The position numbers and the translations under genes were made by a program. From Taudactylus pleione (taxonomy: Eukaryota; Chordata; Amphibia; Anura; Myobatrachidae): a stretch of DNA of 64,000 nucleotides. The stretch covers positions 8,882,001 to 8,946,000 of the forward strand of contig JAUIMM010000534.1 in the NCBI GenBank assembly GCA_031769625.1. The letters run 5' to 3'. This document shows positions 50,601-54,220 of the stretch, piece after piece; position 1 is the stretch's first letter; each line of letters begins with the position of its first letter. The notes below the pieces were generated by a model that had not been told where the DNA came from, did not search any database, and saw only the letters and a list, made by a program, of their open reading frames with translations.

Positions 50601-51157
50601 GATTCAGATCTTCGTCATTTTGCAGAAAGCCATAGAGCCGCTTCAGTAATGCCTCATCTTCTCCTAAAGCATCGTTAATTTGCGATACATCTGCTGTCAG
50701 GATCTCACATGATACACTGGGATATCTAAAAGAAACCACAAACAGATACATTTACCATGTGGCAAAGAATTGAAATTTAAAGCTTTAGAAGTAACAGGAG
50801 TTGGGAGATTCAATATCTGTCTATACATTTGTTGTAGATACCCCAACTCTCATGAATTAACAGCGACAGGGAGAAAGACAACCAGTATAACTTCAATATG
50901 TTTGTTACAAAGAATCTAGTTCATTCTTACTTATAGCGCAGCTTCTCATCTGTATCGCTGGAAGGTTCCTGTGTGATGCACGTGACCAATTCTTCCATGT
51001 GCTGTGGTCGGACCAGGAATTCCACCAGCTTGCGATTAACTACCTTGCACTCCTGTAGTACATCCTCCTCTTCAAGCACTTCAAAAAGAGTAACATTTTC
51101 CTTTTCCAGAAGGGTATCCACATGCGAACTTGTGTGCAAGTCAAATTTCCAAAACAT
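8547..51157 (-). CDS. PPP6R1: PPP6R1 (SAPS1), protein phosphatase 6 regulatory subunit 1, partial (16 coding exons)
   Basis: Spliced minus-strand gene; exons listed separately. PPP6R proteins bind the PP6 catalytic subunit through their SAPS domain and, with ankyrin-repeat subunits, direct PP6 to substrates in the cytoplasm and nucleus (family knowledge). The exons join in frame from ATG at 51157 to 8547: 1961 nt, 653 codons plus 2 nt. The product starts [11 protein letters not shown] and shows SAPS-family blocks: [93 protein letters not shown] and [20 protein letters not shown]. The spellings [24 protein letters not shown] and GEQEESVNAPFDK fit paralogue R1 better than R2 or R3 (from memory, not aligned). 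Human PPP6R1 is about 880 aa, so roughly 200 C-terminal residues are missing and must lie below position 1 or in unrecognised exons. No stop or frameshift was seen. Introns range from about 110 bp to 8.8 kb. Confidence 0.96.
8693..8802 (-). other. PPP6R1 intron 15
   Basis: A 110-bp intron with consensus gtaag donor and cag acceptor. It carries no repeats. Confidence 0.9.
8803..8860 (-). CDS. PPP6R1: PPP6R1 coding exon 15 (58-nt micro-exon)
   Basis: 58 nt. Acceptor acatcgcag, donor gtaagttttg. It completes Asn586 and encodes residues 586-605: [27 protein letters not shown]-FSLNADxE is conserved in R1. It is missed by ORF scans because of its length and was placed by splice phase and conservation. 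Confidence 0.96.
10313..10560. mobile_element. MITE with TATGGTGC-type inverted ends
   Basis: The left end ATGGTGCCTACACCGTCAGA and right end (inverse of TCTGACCGTGTGTATGCACC) are imperfect reverse complements. The interior is rich in CAGAT and ATCTG words. There is no coding capacity. Confidence 0.65.
11065..11190. repeat. DIRS element A internal complementary region
   Basis: 11065-11130 is the inverse of the element's left end at about 10755-10830: GTGGACCCTATG, then GAGATAACAAGGGT, then GGTAAGTTCTTACC. It is followed directly by TTTTCTACTTCAGG, then TCCATAGAAGGTCCACAGGA, which corresponds to the 5' terminal repeat type seen in element B. This junction of both termini is the DIRS hallmark. 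Confidence 0.8.
13245..13735 (-). pseudogene. DIRS element A reverse transcriptase (truncated, catalytic Asp changed)
   Basis: The frame contains [57 protein letters not shown] and [13 protein letters not shown]. The second aspartate of the YxDD motif is Asn, which should abolish polymerisation. The frame opens further upstream to 13865, but similarity to element B RT begins only near [10 protein letters not shown] (about 13710). The first part of the RT is therefore lost. Confidence 0.8.
14220..14317 (-). CDS. PPP6R1: PPP6R1 coding exon 14
   Basis: 98 nt. Acceptor tgtattttcag. The donor is gttagtatt, weaker than the usual gtaag or gtgag. It encodes residues 554-585: [32 protein letters not shown], plus two bases of an Asn codon. 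[20 protein letters not shown] is essentially identical to the mammalian R1 sequence I remember. Confidence 0.97.
14318..14504 (-). other. PPP6R1 intron 13
   Basis: A 187-bp intron with a gtaacc donor and ttttcag acceptor. No repeat was seen. Confidence 0.9.
14505..14594 (-). CDS. PPP6R1: PPP6R1 coding exon 13
   Basis: 90 nt, phase 0 at both ends. Acceptor cattctgcag, donor gtaacctagc. It encodes residues 524-553: [30 protein letters not shown]. The serine and acidic cluster HSxSDDED is a conserved, probably phosphorylated, linker after the SAPS domain (inference from composition). Confidence 0.96.
15058..16720. mobile_element. Non-autonomous hAT element with perfect 8-bp target duplication
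   Basis: The left end CAGGGGCGGACTGGG and right end CCCAATCCGCCCCTG form terminal inverted repeats. The flanks are identical 8-mers CTCATAAA at 15050-15057 and 16721-16728. Both features are diagnostic of hAT transposition. The interior is GC-rich with two poly-G tracts (about 15568-15582 and 15603-15614) and a minisatellite (15649-15892). No transposase motif was seen. A possible second insertion starts near 16301 (CAGGGCTGGTCTGACC). Confidence 0.93.
15649..15892. repeat. Minisatellite, about 52-bp higher-order unit
   Basis: Tandem ACTGCCACACTGGGGATGG (19 bp) alternates with a version extended by GGAATGTGGCTGAG. There are about five higher-order units with point changes. It produces long open frames on both strands that are not genes. 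Confidence 0.92.
16784..16825 (-). pseudogene. Possible exon-13-like relic downstream of exon 12
   Basis: On the minus strand, 28 bp past the exon 12 donor, a cag is followed by a frame reading [13 protein letters not shown] and a stop. The real exon 13, 2.2 kb further on, reads [14 protein letters not shown] after its own cag. Only about half of the bases match, so chance is possible. Confidence 0.25.
16853..16938 (-). CDS. PPP6R1: PPP6R1 coding exon 12
   Basis: 86 nt. Acceptor cattcctag, donor gtaagagttt. It encodes residues 495-523: [29 protein letters not shown]. The human R1 segment is nearly the same (LPSEQQEQWEAF, ETNKKNMVDLV, from memory). It ends in phase 0, so exon 13 supplies VNTR. 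Confidence 0.96.
16939..18514 (-). other. PPP6R1 intron 11
   Basis: Mostly unassigned AT-rich sequence with one TTAA-flanked MITE at 17807-18121. Confidence 0.85.
17807..18121. mobile_element. TTAA-flanked MITE with GGGTACACAC-type ends
   Basis: Left AGCTGGGTACACACC and right GTGCGTGTACCCGGC are inverted. TTAA flanks both sides (17803-17806 and 18122-18125), the target site of piggyBac and Kolobok transposons. Related ends occur at 25177, 26008, 28556, 52023, 54221 and 57891. Confidence 0.8.
18515..18630 (-). CDS. PPP6R1: PPP6R1 coding exon 11
   Basis: 116 nt. Acceptor atattttag, donor gtaattatct. It completes Gln456 and encodes residues 456-494: [39 protein letters not shown], plus one base of the next codon. 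G(Y/F)MGHLT(R/K)IAN(A/S)(L/I)V is a SAPS-family hallmark near the end of the domain. Confidence 0.96.
19052..19270. mobile_element. Fragment of a CAG-x-GCC-x-TAACTAG hAT family
   Basis: The left end CAGGGCCATAACTAGGG resembles the left end of the complete hAT at 33264 (CAGTGCCGTAACTAG). No right end was recognised; the boundary is a guess. Confidence 0.4.
19505..20020. mobile_element. Nested inverted-repeat elements (inner 19614-19943)
   Basis: Inner element: GCAGATTCAATTAGCCGCGG and the inverse CCGTGGCTAACTCAATCTGC, with CG-rich contents. Outer sequence on each side is also inverted: CAAAGGGCAATAGTAATAC on the left against GTTACTATTACCCTTTT on the right, and GGATTTC with CAAACC words further out. 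The inner element therefore appears inserted into, or captured by, an older palindromic element. Confidence 0.65.
21244..21402. mobile_element. Small palindromic MITE (GGTATATTTACTAAA ends)
   Basis: The ends GGTATATTTACTAAAGTGAG and CTCACTTTTGTAAATTTACC are inverted. The next words AGTGGAGATGTTGCCCATAG and GTGGGCAACATCTCCATTTC pair too. Elements of this kind are very common in frog genomes. Related ends are at 27063, 33147 and 56414. Confidence 0.8.
21684..22048. mobile_element. Non-autonomous hAT with perfect 8-bp target duplication
   Basis: Left end CAGGGATGGGGAACCTCAGG, right end GGTTCCCCACCCCTG. The flanks are identical ATGTATAG 8-mers at 21676-21683 and 22049-22056. A truncated relative lies at 31456-31647. 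It has no coding capacity. Confidence 0.95.
22361..22425 (-). CDS. PPP6R1: PPP6R1 coding exon 10 (short)
   Basis: 65 nt, too short for an ORF scan. Acceptor caatgtcag, donor gtaagtgtta. It encodes residues 435-455, [20 protein letters not shown] and E, plus two bases of a glutamine codon. It matches the family motif LxQ(K/Q)CxLVERIL-(A/S)WE.N. Only about 290 bp separate it from exon 9. Confidence 0.95.
22426..22719 (-). other. PPP6R1 intron 9
   Basis: A 294-bp AT-rich intron with consensus splice sites and no element recognised. Confidence 0.9.
22720..22854 (-). CDS. PPP6R1: PPP6R1 coding exon 9
   Basis: 135 nt, phase 0 at both ends. Acceptor gtctttcag, donor gtaagaataa. It encodes residues 390-434: [51 protein letters not shown](A/S)QVE is conserved. 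The later acidic and polar loop is family-variable. Confidence 0.95.
22855..24376 (-). other. PPP6R1 intron 8
   Basis: Contains an A/T-rich low-complexity run (22948-22983), a copy of a long AT-rich MITE family (about 23440-23890, minus) and a CG-rich palindromic stretch (about 23890-24140, with words such as CCGACACTTTAGTCGGAA). The last part has alternating TACATA repeats. Confidence 0.75.
23440..23890 (-). mobile_element. Long AT-rich MITE family, copy 1
   Basis: The reverse strand reads TAGAAGTGTATTAATAGCCC, then TTCTTAAATTGAGTCAAAGG and GTTAAATTGAGGGTACATTT, in the same order as in 61380-61540. Ends are uncertain. Confidence 0.55.
24377..24529 (-). CDS. PPP6R1: PPP6R1 coding exon 8
   Basis: 153 nt, phase 0 at both ends. 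Acceptor atttttgcag, donor gtaagttgtt. It encodes residues 339-389: [51 protein letters not shown]. [19 protein letters not shown] is the R1 spelling; R3 has NVIRL at this point. Confidence 0.97.
25177..25532. mobile_element. MITE with GGTGGGTACACACT-type ends
   Basis: Left CTAAAGGTGGGTACACACTG, right CCCGCACACACCTTTAT (inverse related). The interior contains repeated inverted ATATGTCTGCAGAC and TCTGCAGATGATGG words. Confidence 0.7.
26008..26304. mobile_element. MITE with GCTGGCCACACACTA ends
   Basis: Left AGCTGGCCACACACTAGACC, right TAGTGTGTGGCCAG. Inner arms GGTTGGAATGAAAATCTGG and the inverse CAGATTTTCATTCCAACC pair closely. TTAA precedes the left end; the right flank reads TTTT. Confidence 0.85.
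27063..27206. mobile_element. Small MITE (AGGGGTGTATTTACTAAGC ends)
   Basis: Left AGGGGTGTATTTACTAAGC and right GCTTAGTAAATAGACCCCT are inverted; inner words TTAGGAG and CTCCTAAC pair. Confidence 0.85.
27812..27960 (+). mobile_element. V-SINE 3' tail fragment
   Basis: Contains GATTGTAAGCTCCACTGGGG, GCAGGGACTGATGTGAATGG and GCGCTATATAAATAACTGG, the same tail as the SINE at 903-1243, but on the plus strand and without the tRNA-like head: a 5'-truncated insertion. Confidence 0.85.
28556..28845. mobile_element. MITE with GGGTATCCACTAGACAA ends
   Basis: The left end GGGGGGTATCCACTAGAC and right end GTAGTAGATACCCC are inverted. TTAA precedes the left end. The interior has inverted words (GAACCGTTCAATCGTT, ACGACTGAACGATTAC). 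Confidence 0.75.
29624..30385. mobile_element. 760-bp element with AGGGTCAATCC inverted ends
   Basis: Left AGGGTCAATCCGTG, right CATGGATTGACCCT. The right half repeats ATGTAACGTG(A)GTCACAT-like words. No coding capacity was seen. Confidence 0.7.
30669..30837 (-). CDS. PPP6R1: PPP6R1 coding exon 7
   Basis: 169 nt. Acceptor ctcgtgtag, donor gtacaact. It completes the split Arg282 and encodes residues 282-338: [57 protein letters not shown]. The C-terminal FHQLL-(D/E)PPK is conserved across the family. The first 35 residues match the family's most variable stretch and share little with the human R1 sequence I remember. Confidence 0.94.
31456..31647. mobile_element. Truncated copy of the 21684-22048 hAT family
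   Basis: Shares ATGGAACCTCAGGC, GGGGGCCGTATAAGGCCCC, ATCATTTGGTCTGGC and ATCTATGCAGCAGTGC with the complete copy. The right end is missing. Confidence 0.85.
32041..32461. mobile_element. CCTAAC-rich MITE (copy 2)
   Basis: The interior runs through repeated CCTAACC and CCTAAACC words on one side. The ends carry GTCCCGACAGCGGCAG on the left and GACCGTCGGCTTCCAGAC on the right. Same family as 157-427. Confidence 0.6.
33147..33618. mobile_element. MITE interrupted by a hAT element
   Basis: Left part GGGGATATGTATCAAACCTT, with AGCAACCAATCAGCTTCTA; right part GAAACCGATTGGTTGCTATG, with AAAGTTTGATACATCTCTCC. The two halves are inverse of each other and are separated by the 283-bp hAT at 33264-33546. 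Confidence 0.8.
33264..33546. mobile_element. Non-autonomous hAT nested in a MITE
   Basis: Ends CAGTGCCGTAACTAG and CTAGTTACGGCCTTG are inverted. The flanking 8-mers GCTAGTTG (33256-33263) and GCTAGAAA (33547-33554) are a diverged target duplication. Confidence 0.8.
33872..33985 (-). CDS. PPP6R1: PPP6R1 coding exon 6
   Basis: 114 nt. Acceptor tctaaacag, donor gtaggtcctc. It completes the split lysine and encodes residues 244-281: [38 protein letters not shown], plus two bases of an arginine codon. The family motif KQE-IEQLL-N(M/I)F is recognisable, with Gln changed to Leu at the third position of EQLL. Phase joins exons 5 and 7 without loss of frame. Confidence 0.96.
33986..35766 (-). other. 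PPP6R1 intron 5
   Basis: 34200-34750 contains an imperfect pair of repeats (GCCAGTGTCCAGACCTGC and GCCAGTGTCCATACTTGC contexts about 75 bp apart), source unknown. A MITE of the GGCCTTATTCAG type lies at about 34887-35187. The rest is unassigned. Confidence 0.75.
34887..35187. mobile_element. MITE of the GGGCCTGATTCAG type (degenerate)
   Basis: Left GGCCTTATTCAGAGGGCC, right ACACTGAATCAGGCC. These ends are the same as in the elements at 39464, 42457 and 52956. Harbinger-like ends are inferred from the 3-bp duplications seen at those copies. Confidence 0.6.
35767..35879 (-). CDS. PPP6R1: PPP6R1 coding exon 5
   Basis: 113 nt. Acceptor ctgtttcag, donor gtaaggcat. It encodes residues 207-243 ([37 protein letters not shown]) plus two bases of the next lysine codon, which exon 6 completes. 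[15 protein letters not shown] is a signature of the SAPS core. Confidence 0.97.
35995..36621. mobile_element. Non-autonomous hAT with perfect 8-bp target duplication
   Basis: The left end CAATAGTCAGGGAA and right end TTTCCCTGACCCCTG are imperfect inverted repeats. CTCTAGAT occurs on both sides (35987-35994 and 36622-36629). The interior has a near-perfect 36-bp palindrome (36263-36298, ACTATGGGAGAGATGTCA and its inverse with one mismatch) and a tandem repeat at 36372-36533 built from GGGGCATTATATGGG and CACTACTACA words. Confidence 0.88.
36678..36914. mobile_element. Palindromic MITE with arms over 100 bp
   Basis: The left arm (36678 to about 36783) and right arm (about 36806-36914) pair nearly throughout: TTGTTAGTGTGTTC, CACCAGGGGGTTAGAGCA, CACTACAGGTCTTTGAAGC, TATTATTTTCCA and AACGTTTT with their inverses. 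The loop is about 22 bp. It would fold into a long hairpin. There is no coding capacity. Confidence 0.9.
38615..38680 (-). CDS. PPP6R1: PPP6R1 coding exon 4 (22-codon micro-exon)
   Basis: 66 nt, phase 0 at both ends, too short for an ORF scan. Acceptor tttacacag, donor gtaagtatat. It encodes residues 185-206, beginning [18 protein letters not shown] and ending KDDN. WLNEEK directly follows RQDV-N in known SAPS proteins, so the order is right. The human counterpart differs at few positions (from memory). Confidence 0.96.
39464..39959. mobile_element. Harbinger-like MITE with TAA target duplication
   Basis: GGGCCTGATTCAGCAAGGATCG on the left and its inverse CTTGCTGAATCAGGCCC on the right. TAA flanks both sides (39461-39463 and 39960-39962), the usual 3-bp duplication of PIF/Harbinger elements. 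The interior is rich in GCAATTGCGAT words. Long open frames inside it are repeat artefacts. Confidence 0.85.
40630..40964. mobile_element. CCTAAC-type MITE (copy 3)
   Basis: Ends AATCGGTATGTAGTCAGG and CATACCGATTCCC; the interior has GGTTTAGGGTGCAG and GTTAGGTTTAGGC words, the reverse-strand form of the CCTAAAC motif. Confidence 0.65.
41601..41738 (-). CDS. PPP6R1: PPP6R1 coding exon 3
   Basis: 138 nt, phase 0 at both ends. Acceptor ttttgcag, donor gtaagggtca. It encodes residues 139-184: [63 protein letters not shown] is nearly invariant in vertebrate SAPS proteins and forms part of the helical repeat core. The exon is separated from exon 2 by the 8.8 kb intron that holds the large DIRS element. 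Confidence 0.97.
41849..41882. repeat. A-rich / (AAT)n microsatellite
   Basis: Poly-A run followed by AATAATAAT repeats. Confidence 0.85.
42457..42847. mobile_element. Harbinger-like MITE
   Basis: Left GGGCCTGATTAATTACCGAT, right ATCAGTTATGAGTCAGGCCC; flanked by TAA and TAT. The interior has CGATCGCAACTGCGATTATG and the inverse GCAATCGCAGTTGCGATC. Confidence 0.8.
43128..43290. repeat. DIRS element B terminal inverted repeat (3' side of element)
   Basis: Begins GAGATATGGTAAGAACTTGC, then GTTATCTCTGTTTCTACGAA. From about 43165 it mirrors the inverse of 48815-48935: GGGTCCACAGGG, CTTGGGGTATAACTGGATC, CACCACGCAGTTAAAGCTTT. Inner limit estimated. Confidence 0.85.
43455..43567. repeat. DIRS element B internal complementary region
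   Basis: First half CCCTGTGGACCCTATGGACT, then TCGTAGAAACAGAGATAACA and GGTAAGTTCTTACC: the complement of the element's left end (43128-43190). Second half TTTTCTACTTCAGGGTCC, then GGGGGTCCACAGGGTTGACC: the complement of the right end (48885-48935). This junction is thought to template closure of the circular cDNA in DIRS elements (established for DIRS1). Confidence 0.88.
43591..44625 (-). CDS. DIRS element B tyrosine recombinase (intact-length frame)
   Basis: A 344-codon uninterrupted frame. The N-terminal SAM-like region (residues about 1-110) has [20 protein letters not shown]. The catalytic domain follows, with [36 protein letters not shown] and [20 protein letters not shown]; His282 and Arg285 form the HxxR box. 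The likely nucleophile is Tyr318 in [11 protein letters not shown]. In this family the enzyme integrates a circular cDNA. The frame is open and the two landmarks are present, so it could be active if transcribed, but this is inference. The paralogue in element A is split and has Gln in place of Arg in HSTR. Confidence 0.9.
   Translation of the reverse strand: MALETSVLRSWGFSSSVISTMLQARKTASARIYHRMWHTYFQWRESRNYDPQTFRVSRMLAFLQSGLDLGLRLASFESSCVCTLCGSSVGSLLCLMSAAFSRVFSGFSLPLFPQWLLGIWQWCFGPNPKEPLESVGFKWLTVKTVFLLLAIASARRVSELGALPCCSPFLIFHQDRAVLRTHPGFLPKVVSKFHINQEIVVLAFQLPDLSTGEASLDDVRALKVYVDRTSSIRKSDSLFVLFGFHKRGWPANKQTLARWFRFVICEAYSQEGLPVSAPVKAHSTRSVGPSWAAGHGASAVQLCKAATWSFIQTFLRFYAFDTFASLDASFERRILLSAQECPRP
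44734..45600 (-). pseudogene. DIRS element B RNase H region
   Basis: The frame starts [19 protein letters not shown] and contains [20 protein letters not shown], an RNase H active-site Asp and Gly-Trp-Gly block. After about residue 140 the frame leaves the family pattern (no QSDN block like that of elements A and C in this frame); the N-terminal part therefore overlaps a shifted continuation at 44691-45233. At least one frameshift or internal deletion is implied. Confidence 0.75.
45600..46484 (-). pseudogene. DIRS element B reverse transcriptase (YLGD, probably inactive)
   Basis: One open frame runs through the RT domain: [77 protein letters not shown] and [12 protein letters not shown]. The catalytic YxDD has its first Asp changed to Gly (GGC at 45730-45728), a single transition from GAC. 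A run of G residues (46209-46227) encodes a poly-proline stretch and is a likely place for length error. The N-terminal part resembles a gag-RT linker. Confidence 0.85.
46640..47772 (-). pseudogene. DIRS element B gag-like region
   Basis: A 305-codon frame starts at 47772 ([19 protein letters not shown]). It is Pro/Ser/Gln-rich, then has an acidic block ([20 protein letters not shown]), then a [20 protein letters not shown] segment typical of DIRS gag C-terminal parts as I remember them. The frame is lost near 46855. Related sequence continues in other frames to about 46640 ([22 protein letters not shown] and [19 protein letters not shown]). No known enzymatic domain is present. Confidence 0.7.
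48815..48940. repeat. DIRS element B terminal inverted repeat (5' side of element)
   Basis: The inverse of 43165-43260. Contains GCTTTAACTGCGTGGTGCCC, GATCCAGATCCAGCTATACC and CCCTATGGACCCTGAAGTAG. Beyond 48940 homology stops (AATTGAGGGC). Confidence 0.85.
49437..50355 (+). mobile_element. Long AT-rich MITE family, copy 2 (interrupted)
   Basis: Begins near TGATTTAATAAGTCGCATT and ends near GTGGCTAATTGAATTC. Its middle matches 61560-61870: AATTATTGGGCAAATTAAAA against CATTATTGGCCAAATTAAGC, and CATTTCACCTGCTC against CTTTTCACCTGCTC. A hAT hairpin sits at 49975-50135. Confidence 0.6.
49975..50135. mobile_element. hAT hairpin element, CAGGGGTCTTCA ends
   Basis: The left end CAGGGGTCTTCAGCCTTTGG and right end CAAAGGTTGAAGACCCATG are inverted. 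Inner words ATCCCAGGATGCCCTGCCAC and GTGGCAGGGCATCCTGG pair. Flanking 8-mers GCCTAATG and CCCTAACT are a diverged target duplication. Relatives are at 62822-62970 and about 1355-1412. Confidence 0.85.
50539..50725 (-). CDS. PPP6R1: PPP6R1 coding exon 2
   Basis: 187 nt. The acceptor ends ttcttttag; the first base completes the lysine codon split by intron 1, giving [10 protein letters not shown]. It encodes residues 76-138, including [38 protein letters not shown] and [14 protein letters not shown]. The donor is gtaacacc after the codon for Gln138, phase 0. This is the start of the SAPS core. The R1-type wording ([24 protein letters not shown]) is the strongest single argument for R1 over R2 and R3. 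Confidence 0.97.
50726..50930 (-). other. PPP6R1 intron 1 (between the first two coding exons)
   Basis: A 205-bp intron with a gtaagaatga donor and cttttag acceptor. No repeat was seen. Confidence 0.93.
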
Positions 51158-51163
51158 GTCTCA
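50931..51163 (-). CDS. PPP6R1: PPP6R1 exon with start codon (coding exon 1)
   Basis: The ATG is at 51157-51155. The six bases 51163-51158 are the end of the 5' UTR, because a tttgcag acceptor ends at 51164; an upstream non-coding exon is therefore expected. It encodes residues 1-75, [20 protein letters not shown] onward, ending in DEKLRY plus two bases of a lysine codon. The donor reads gtaagaatga (50930-50921). The start is chosen because MFWKFDLH is the conserved N-terminus of vertebrate PPP6R1/2/3. The segment is acidic ([13 protein letters not shown]), as usual for this family. Confidence 0.97.
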
Positions 51164-52022
51164 CTGCAAACCACAAATAATTGGTATATTTAGGTATTTT
51201 TGTACTTTATCATGGGTCTCTTTTTTCAATTAATGGGTGTATGTTACAAATGTATATTCAAATAGATTGTGTGCTTCACTTTTAATGGGTTTCGGTTTTT
51301 GATTTAAATTTTATCTGGACTAATAAATGCAAAAATCAACCGCTGAAATTTAGAGCAATCAAAATAAAATTGTTCAATGAACTACTCAGAGTAATCAGAG
51401 TGTGGGAAAGTGCTGCTCTAACGATGAGCTGCTGATGGAACAGTGGTTTAGCATACCATCAGGGCTGGGGTGACAGCATTGGGCATTTAAACCAGAGACC
51501 CAATCCACATAGTATTAGTGCTGTACTCCCAATCTCTGAGATTCCTATTCACGAATCACTGACGGTCCAAGATCCCCATCAATTGTTCCCCTACATCTTA
51601 GATTTTAAGCTTTATTGGGCAGGAATTATCCAGTTTCATATCACAGTACATAATTGTAGATATTAAAAAGAATCTAAGGGAAGATTGCTTTAACCATTTC
51701 ATATCTATAAGGGTTTCATATCTATAAAGAGAACTTGTCAAACAATAGTTTACTCCACACAACTAGATGAACCTTAGTCTGCCTGACACCAAGTTCTGAA
51801 GGCCGTTACATCGGGGGAGAGTGTACATCCCAAATGGAAAGATTCTCCTATTCTAATATTCCTATTCGAAGGTGGCATGAGGGTTATATAATTACTTTGC
51901 CAAGAGTTTTCCCTTAATGTAGTACACTTCCTGAGCCAGTAAAAGTAAATTACTTCAGCTCAGCGAGATTAACTAAATGATTAAAACATGGCCTGTTCAG
52001 GGAAATGCTCTCTCTCTGGTAC

Positions 52023-52362
52023 GCTAGGTACACACTTTAATGACGGATCGGTCAGCAGCCCGGTCCGCTGTCAGAGAGGCCAACTGGTAAGCTATACACA
52101 CACTTCCCAATCGGTCGCTCGATATGTCTGGGCTGACATCACAACTGCCCGGCCAGTTGTGATGTCAGTGCTGGCGGTCCCTGCAGCCAGTGCCCATACA
52201 CACAGCCAAATGCATCAATATAGCTTTCAGATATACAAGCATCAGCTGTGCTGTGAACGACATCGTCCACAGACATGTTGGGTCTACCCACCCACCGATG
52301 CACTAGCAATATATCATTCGACGATCGTACAAACAAAATTTCGACAAGTGTGTACCCAGCAT
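52023..52362. mobile_element. MITE with GCTAGGTACACACTT ends
   Basis: Left GCTAGGTACACACTTTAATG, right AAGTGTGTACCCAGCATTAG: inverted. Same type of end as 17807-18121. The interior has ACGGATCGGTCAGCAGCCCG words. Confidence 0.8.
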
Positions 52363-52955
52363 TAGGCACCCATGGCATACGCATGACACGCATACTTTTA
52401 AAACCAAGTAGCCTGAAAAGTAATCCATGAGTTAGCACACACTGTACATCTTTATAATAATTGTGTAAAGTCTGTCCTGTCTCCAACATACATGTGCAGT
52501 GGGAGCCGGGGACAGAGCTGAGCAATGGAGGGAGGGGGACACAGAATGAGCAGCAGTCAGGGCAAGGGAGTAGAAAGTGGGGGTGGGCCAGACAGAGAGA
52601 GCTGGCCTCTTCCCTCCACCCCAATGGTGGTGACACGCCTCCGGGAAACATAGGCCGTTGCCACCCCCTCCCATCCCTAAACGGCAGCAGACTATCAATC
52701 ACTCACAGTCTGCTGCCGCTCTGCGTGCGAACATGCAGGACCCGTACTGCCATGCGCCTACACAGAATCCCGACCTTCGACTAGCACGCACTGCTGAATC
52801 AGGCCCTCTGCTAGGATCTAGTGAGGTCTTGAATTTTTCTATTTTTTTTTGGTCGCTCCATCCTCTTCTACAGCTTGTTATGTCTTTTCTTGGTATAATG
52901 GTTCATATTGATAGCATGGGTAGTGGTAACGTATATTGTACAGATTGTGATCATT

Positions 52956-53303
52956 GGCCCTGATTCAGAGCCGGACGCTCTGATCAGAGCGCTCGTTCTG
53001 AATCAGGGCCCACCTCCATTAATATGGAGCGTCCTCCTGGACGCTCGAATAGCTGTGGGTCACCACCCACAGCATATACGAGCGTGCAGGATGATGGTCG
53101 CGATGGTCTTGACCATCGCGACCATCGAAACTGCGAGCAAAAGCCTGCGGTTGAGTTTTTCAACCGCAAGGCCAGGAGTGATTTTGGCTCTATCAGAGCC
53201 AAAGTCACTCCCACTGACTCCCTCCGTCGTGCGCATGCGCAGTGCAGACCATCGACCCACTTGCGAGCGGACAGCCGATCGCGAGTGGGTCTGAATGAGG
53301 GCC
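52956..53303. mobile_element. Multi-hairpin MITE (Harbinger-like ends, ATT duplication)
   Basis: Ends GGCCCTGATTCAGA and TCTGAATGAGGGCC are inverted, with ATT on each side (52953-52955 and 53304-53306). Inside, at least seven separate hairpins follow one another: 52956-53010, 53014-53029, 53027-53046, 53053-53072, 53093-53126 (perfect 16-bp stem, 2-nt loop), 53146-53168 and 53178-53208, plus the palindrome GCGCATGCGC near 53231. There is no coding capacity. Confidence 0.88.
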
Positions 53304-53608
53304 ATTATCCTCTAATCTCCCTTTCCCTAAAATACTGGGCAAGTTGGGTGAGAGATGAATGTGTCTCCTGATACGACACCTATCCCTATGGCCCTGCCCT
53401 TTTCTGATGTACAGGAGGCATTTAATCATTACTCTTGGAAATAGAAAAATATAAATGCATCAGACTTCATTATCATCTTGTACCCTCAAAGTTAACTAAG
53501 CAGTTATGTCAGACTTGATACAATTACCACACATGGAACTGCCTAGTTAGATTCCAACAGGCTGTGTTAGTATAGTTCATCACAAAGCCGGATTCATAAA
53601 TTGTTTAG

Positions 53609-53920
53609 GGATGCTGTTAAATACCGACGGAGAGGATATCGGCGGTAAGAATGCCGGCACCGGAATTCCGACACCTGTCAGAATGCTGGTGCTGGAATCC
53701 CGAAAGTAGCGGAGTTAGGGGGAGAATTAGCGTTAGGCACTAGGGAGAGGATTAGGCACTAAAAGGGTTGGGGGATGTTAGGGTTAGTCACCGGGGAGGG
53801 AGGGTTACAGTAGGGAGAGGGGGAGAGTTAGGATACTGACCACTAAAGTGTCAGTATTCTAACCATGTCGTGATGCCGGTGTCGGGATTCTGACCGCCGG
53901 CATCCGATACCCATCCCATT
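53609..53920. mobile_element. CCTAAC-type MITE (copy 4)
   Basis: Right end CCGGCATCCGATACCCATCC; left has ATACCGACGGAGAGGATATC. Interior GTTAGGGTTAGTCACC-like words, with GTCGGGATTCTGACCGCCGG before the end. Confidence 0.7.
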
Positions 53921-54220
53921 ATTTTAAGCCCTTCACACTATTAAACACTGACCAAAATGAAAAATATATTTAACTAGTCATTCTTCAATTTGTTATGGAT
54001 CATGGAATGCAGAGGTTATACGTTATACGAACCACGAGATAATCGTCCAGAACCCATTGTAAGATCTCTTCATACACTATATAAGATATATTGGTCAATT
54101 CCAATGTACATGGAGATCCTACAACAAATTCTGAAAGACTTTTCTAATGTTCATAAAAGCTTTTGATACATTATTATCTGTATGAAGTCACACACACATT
54201 AGTTGTATAGTGTGTAAATC

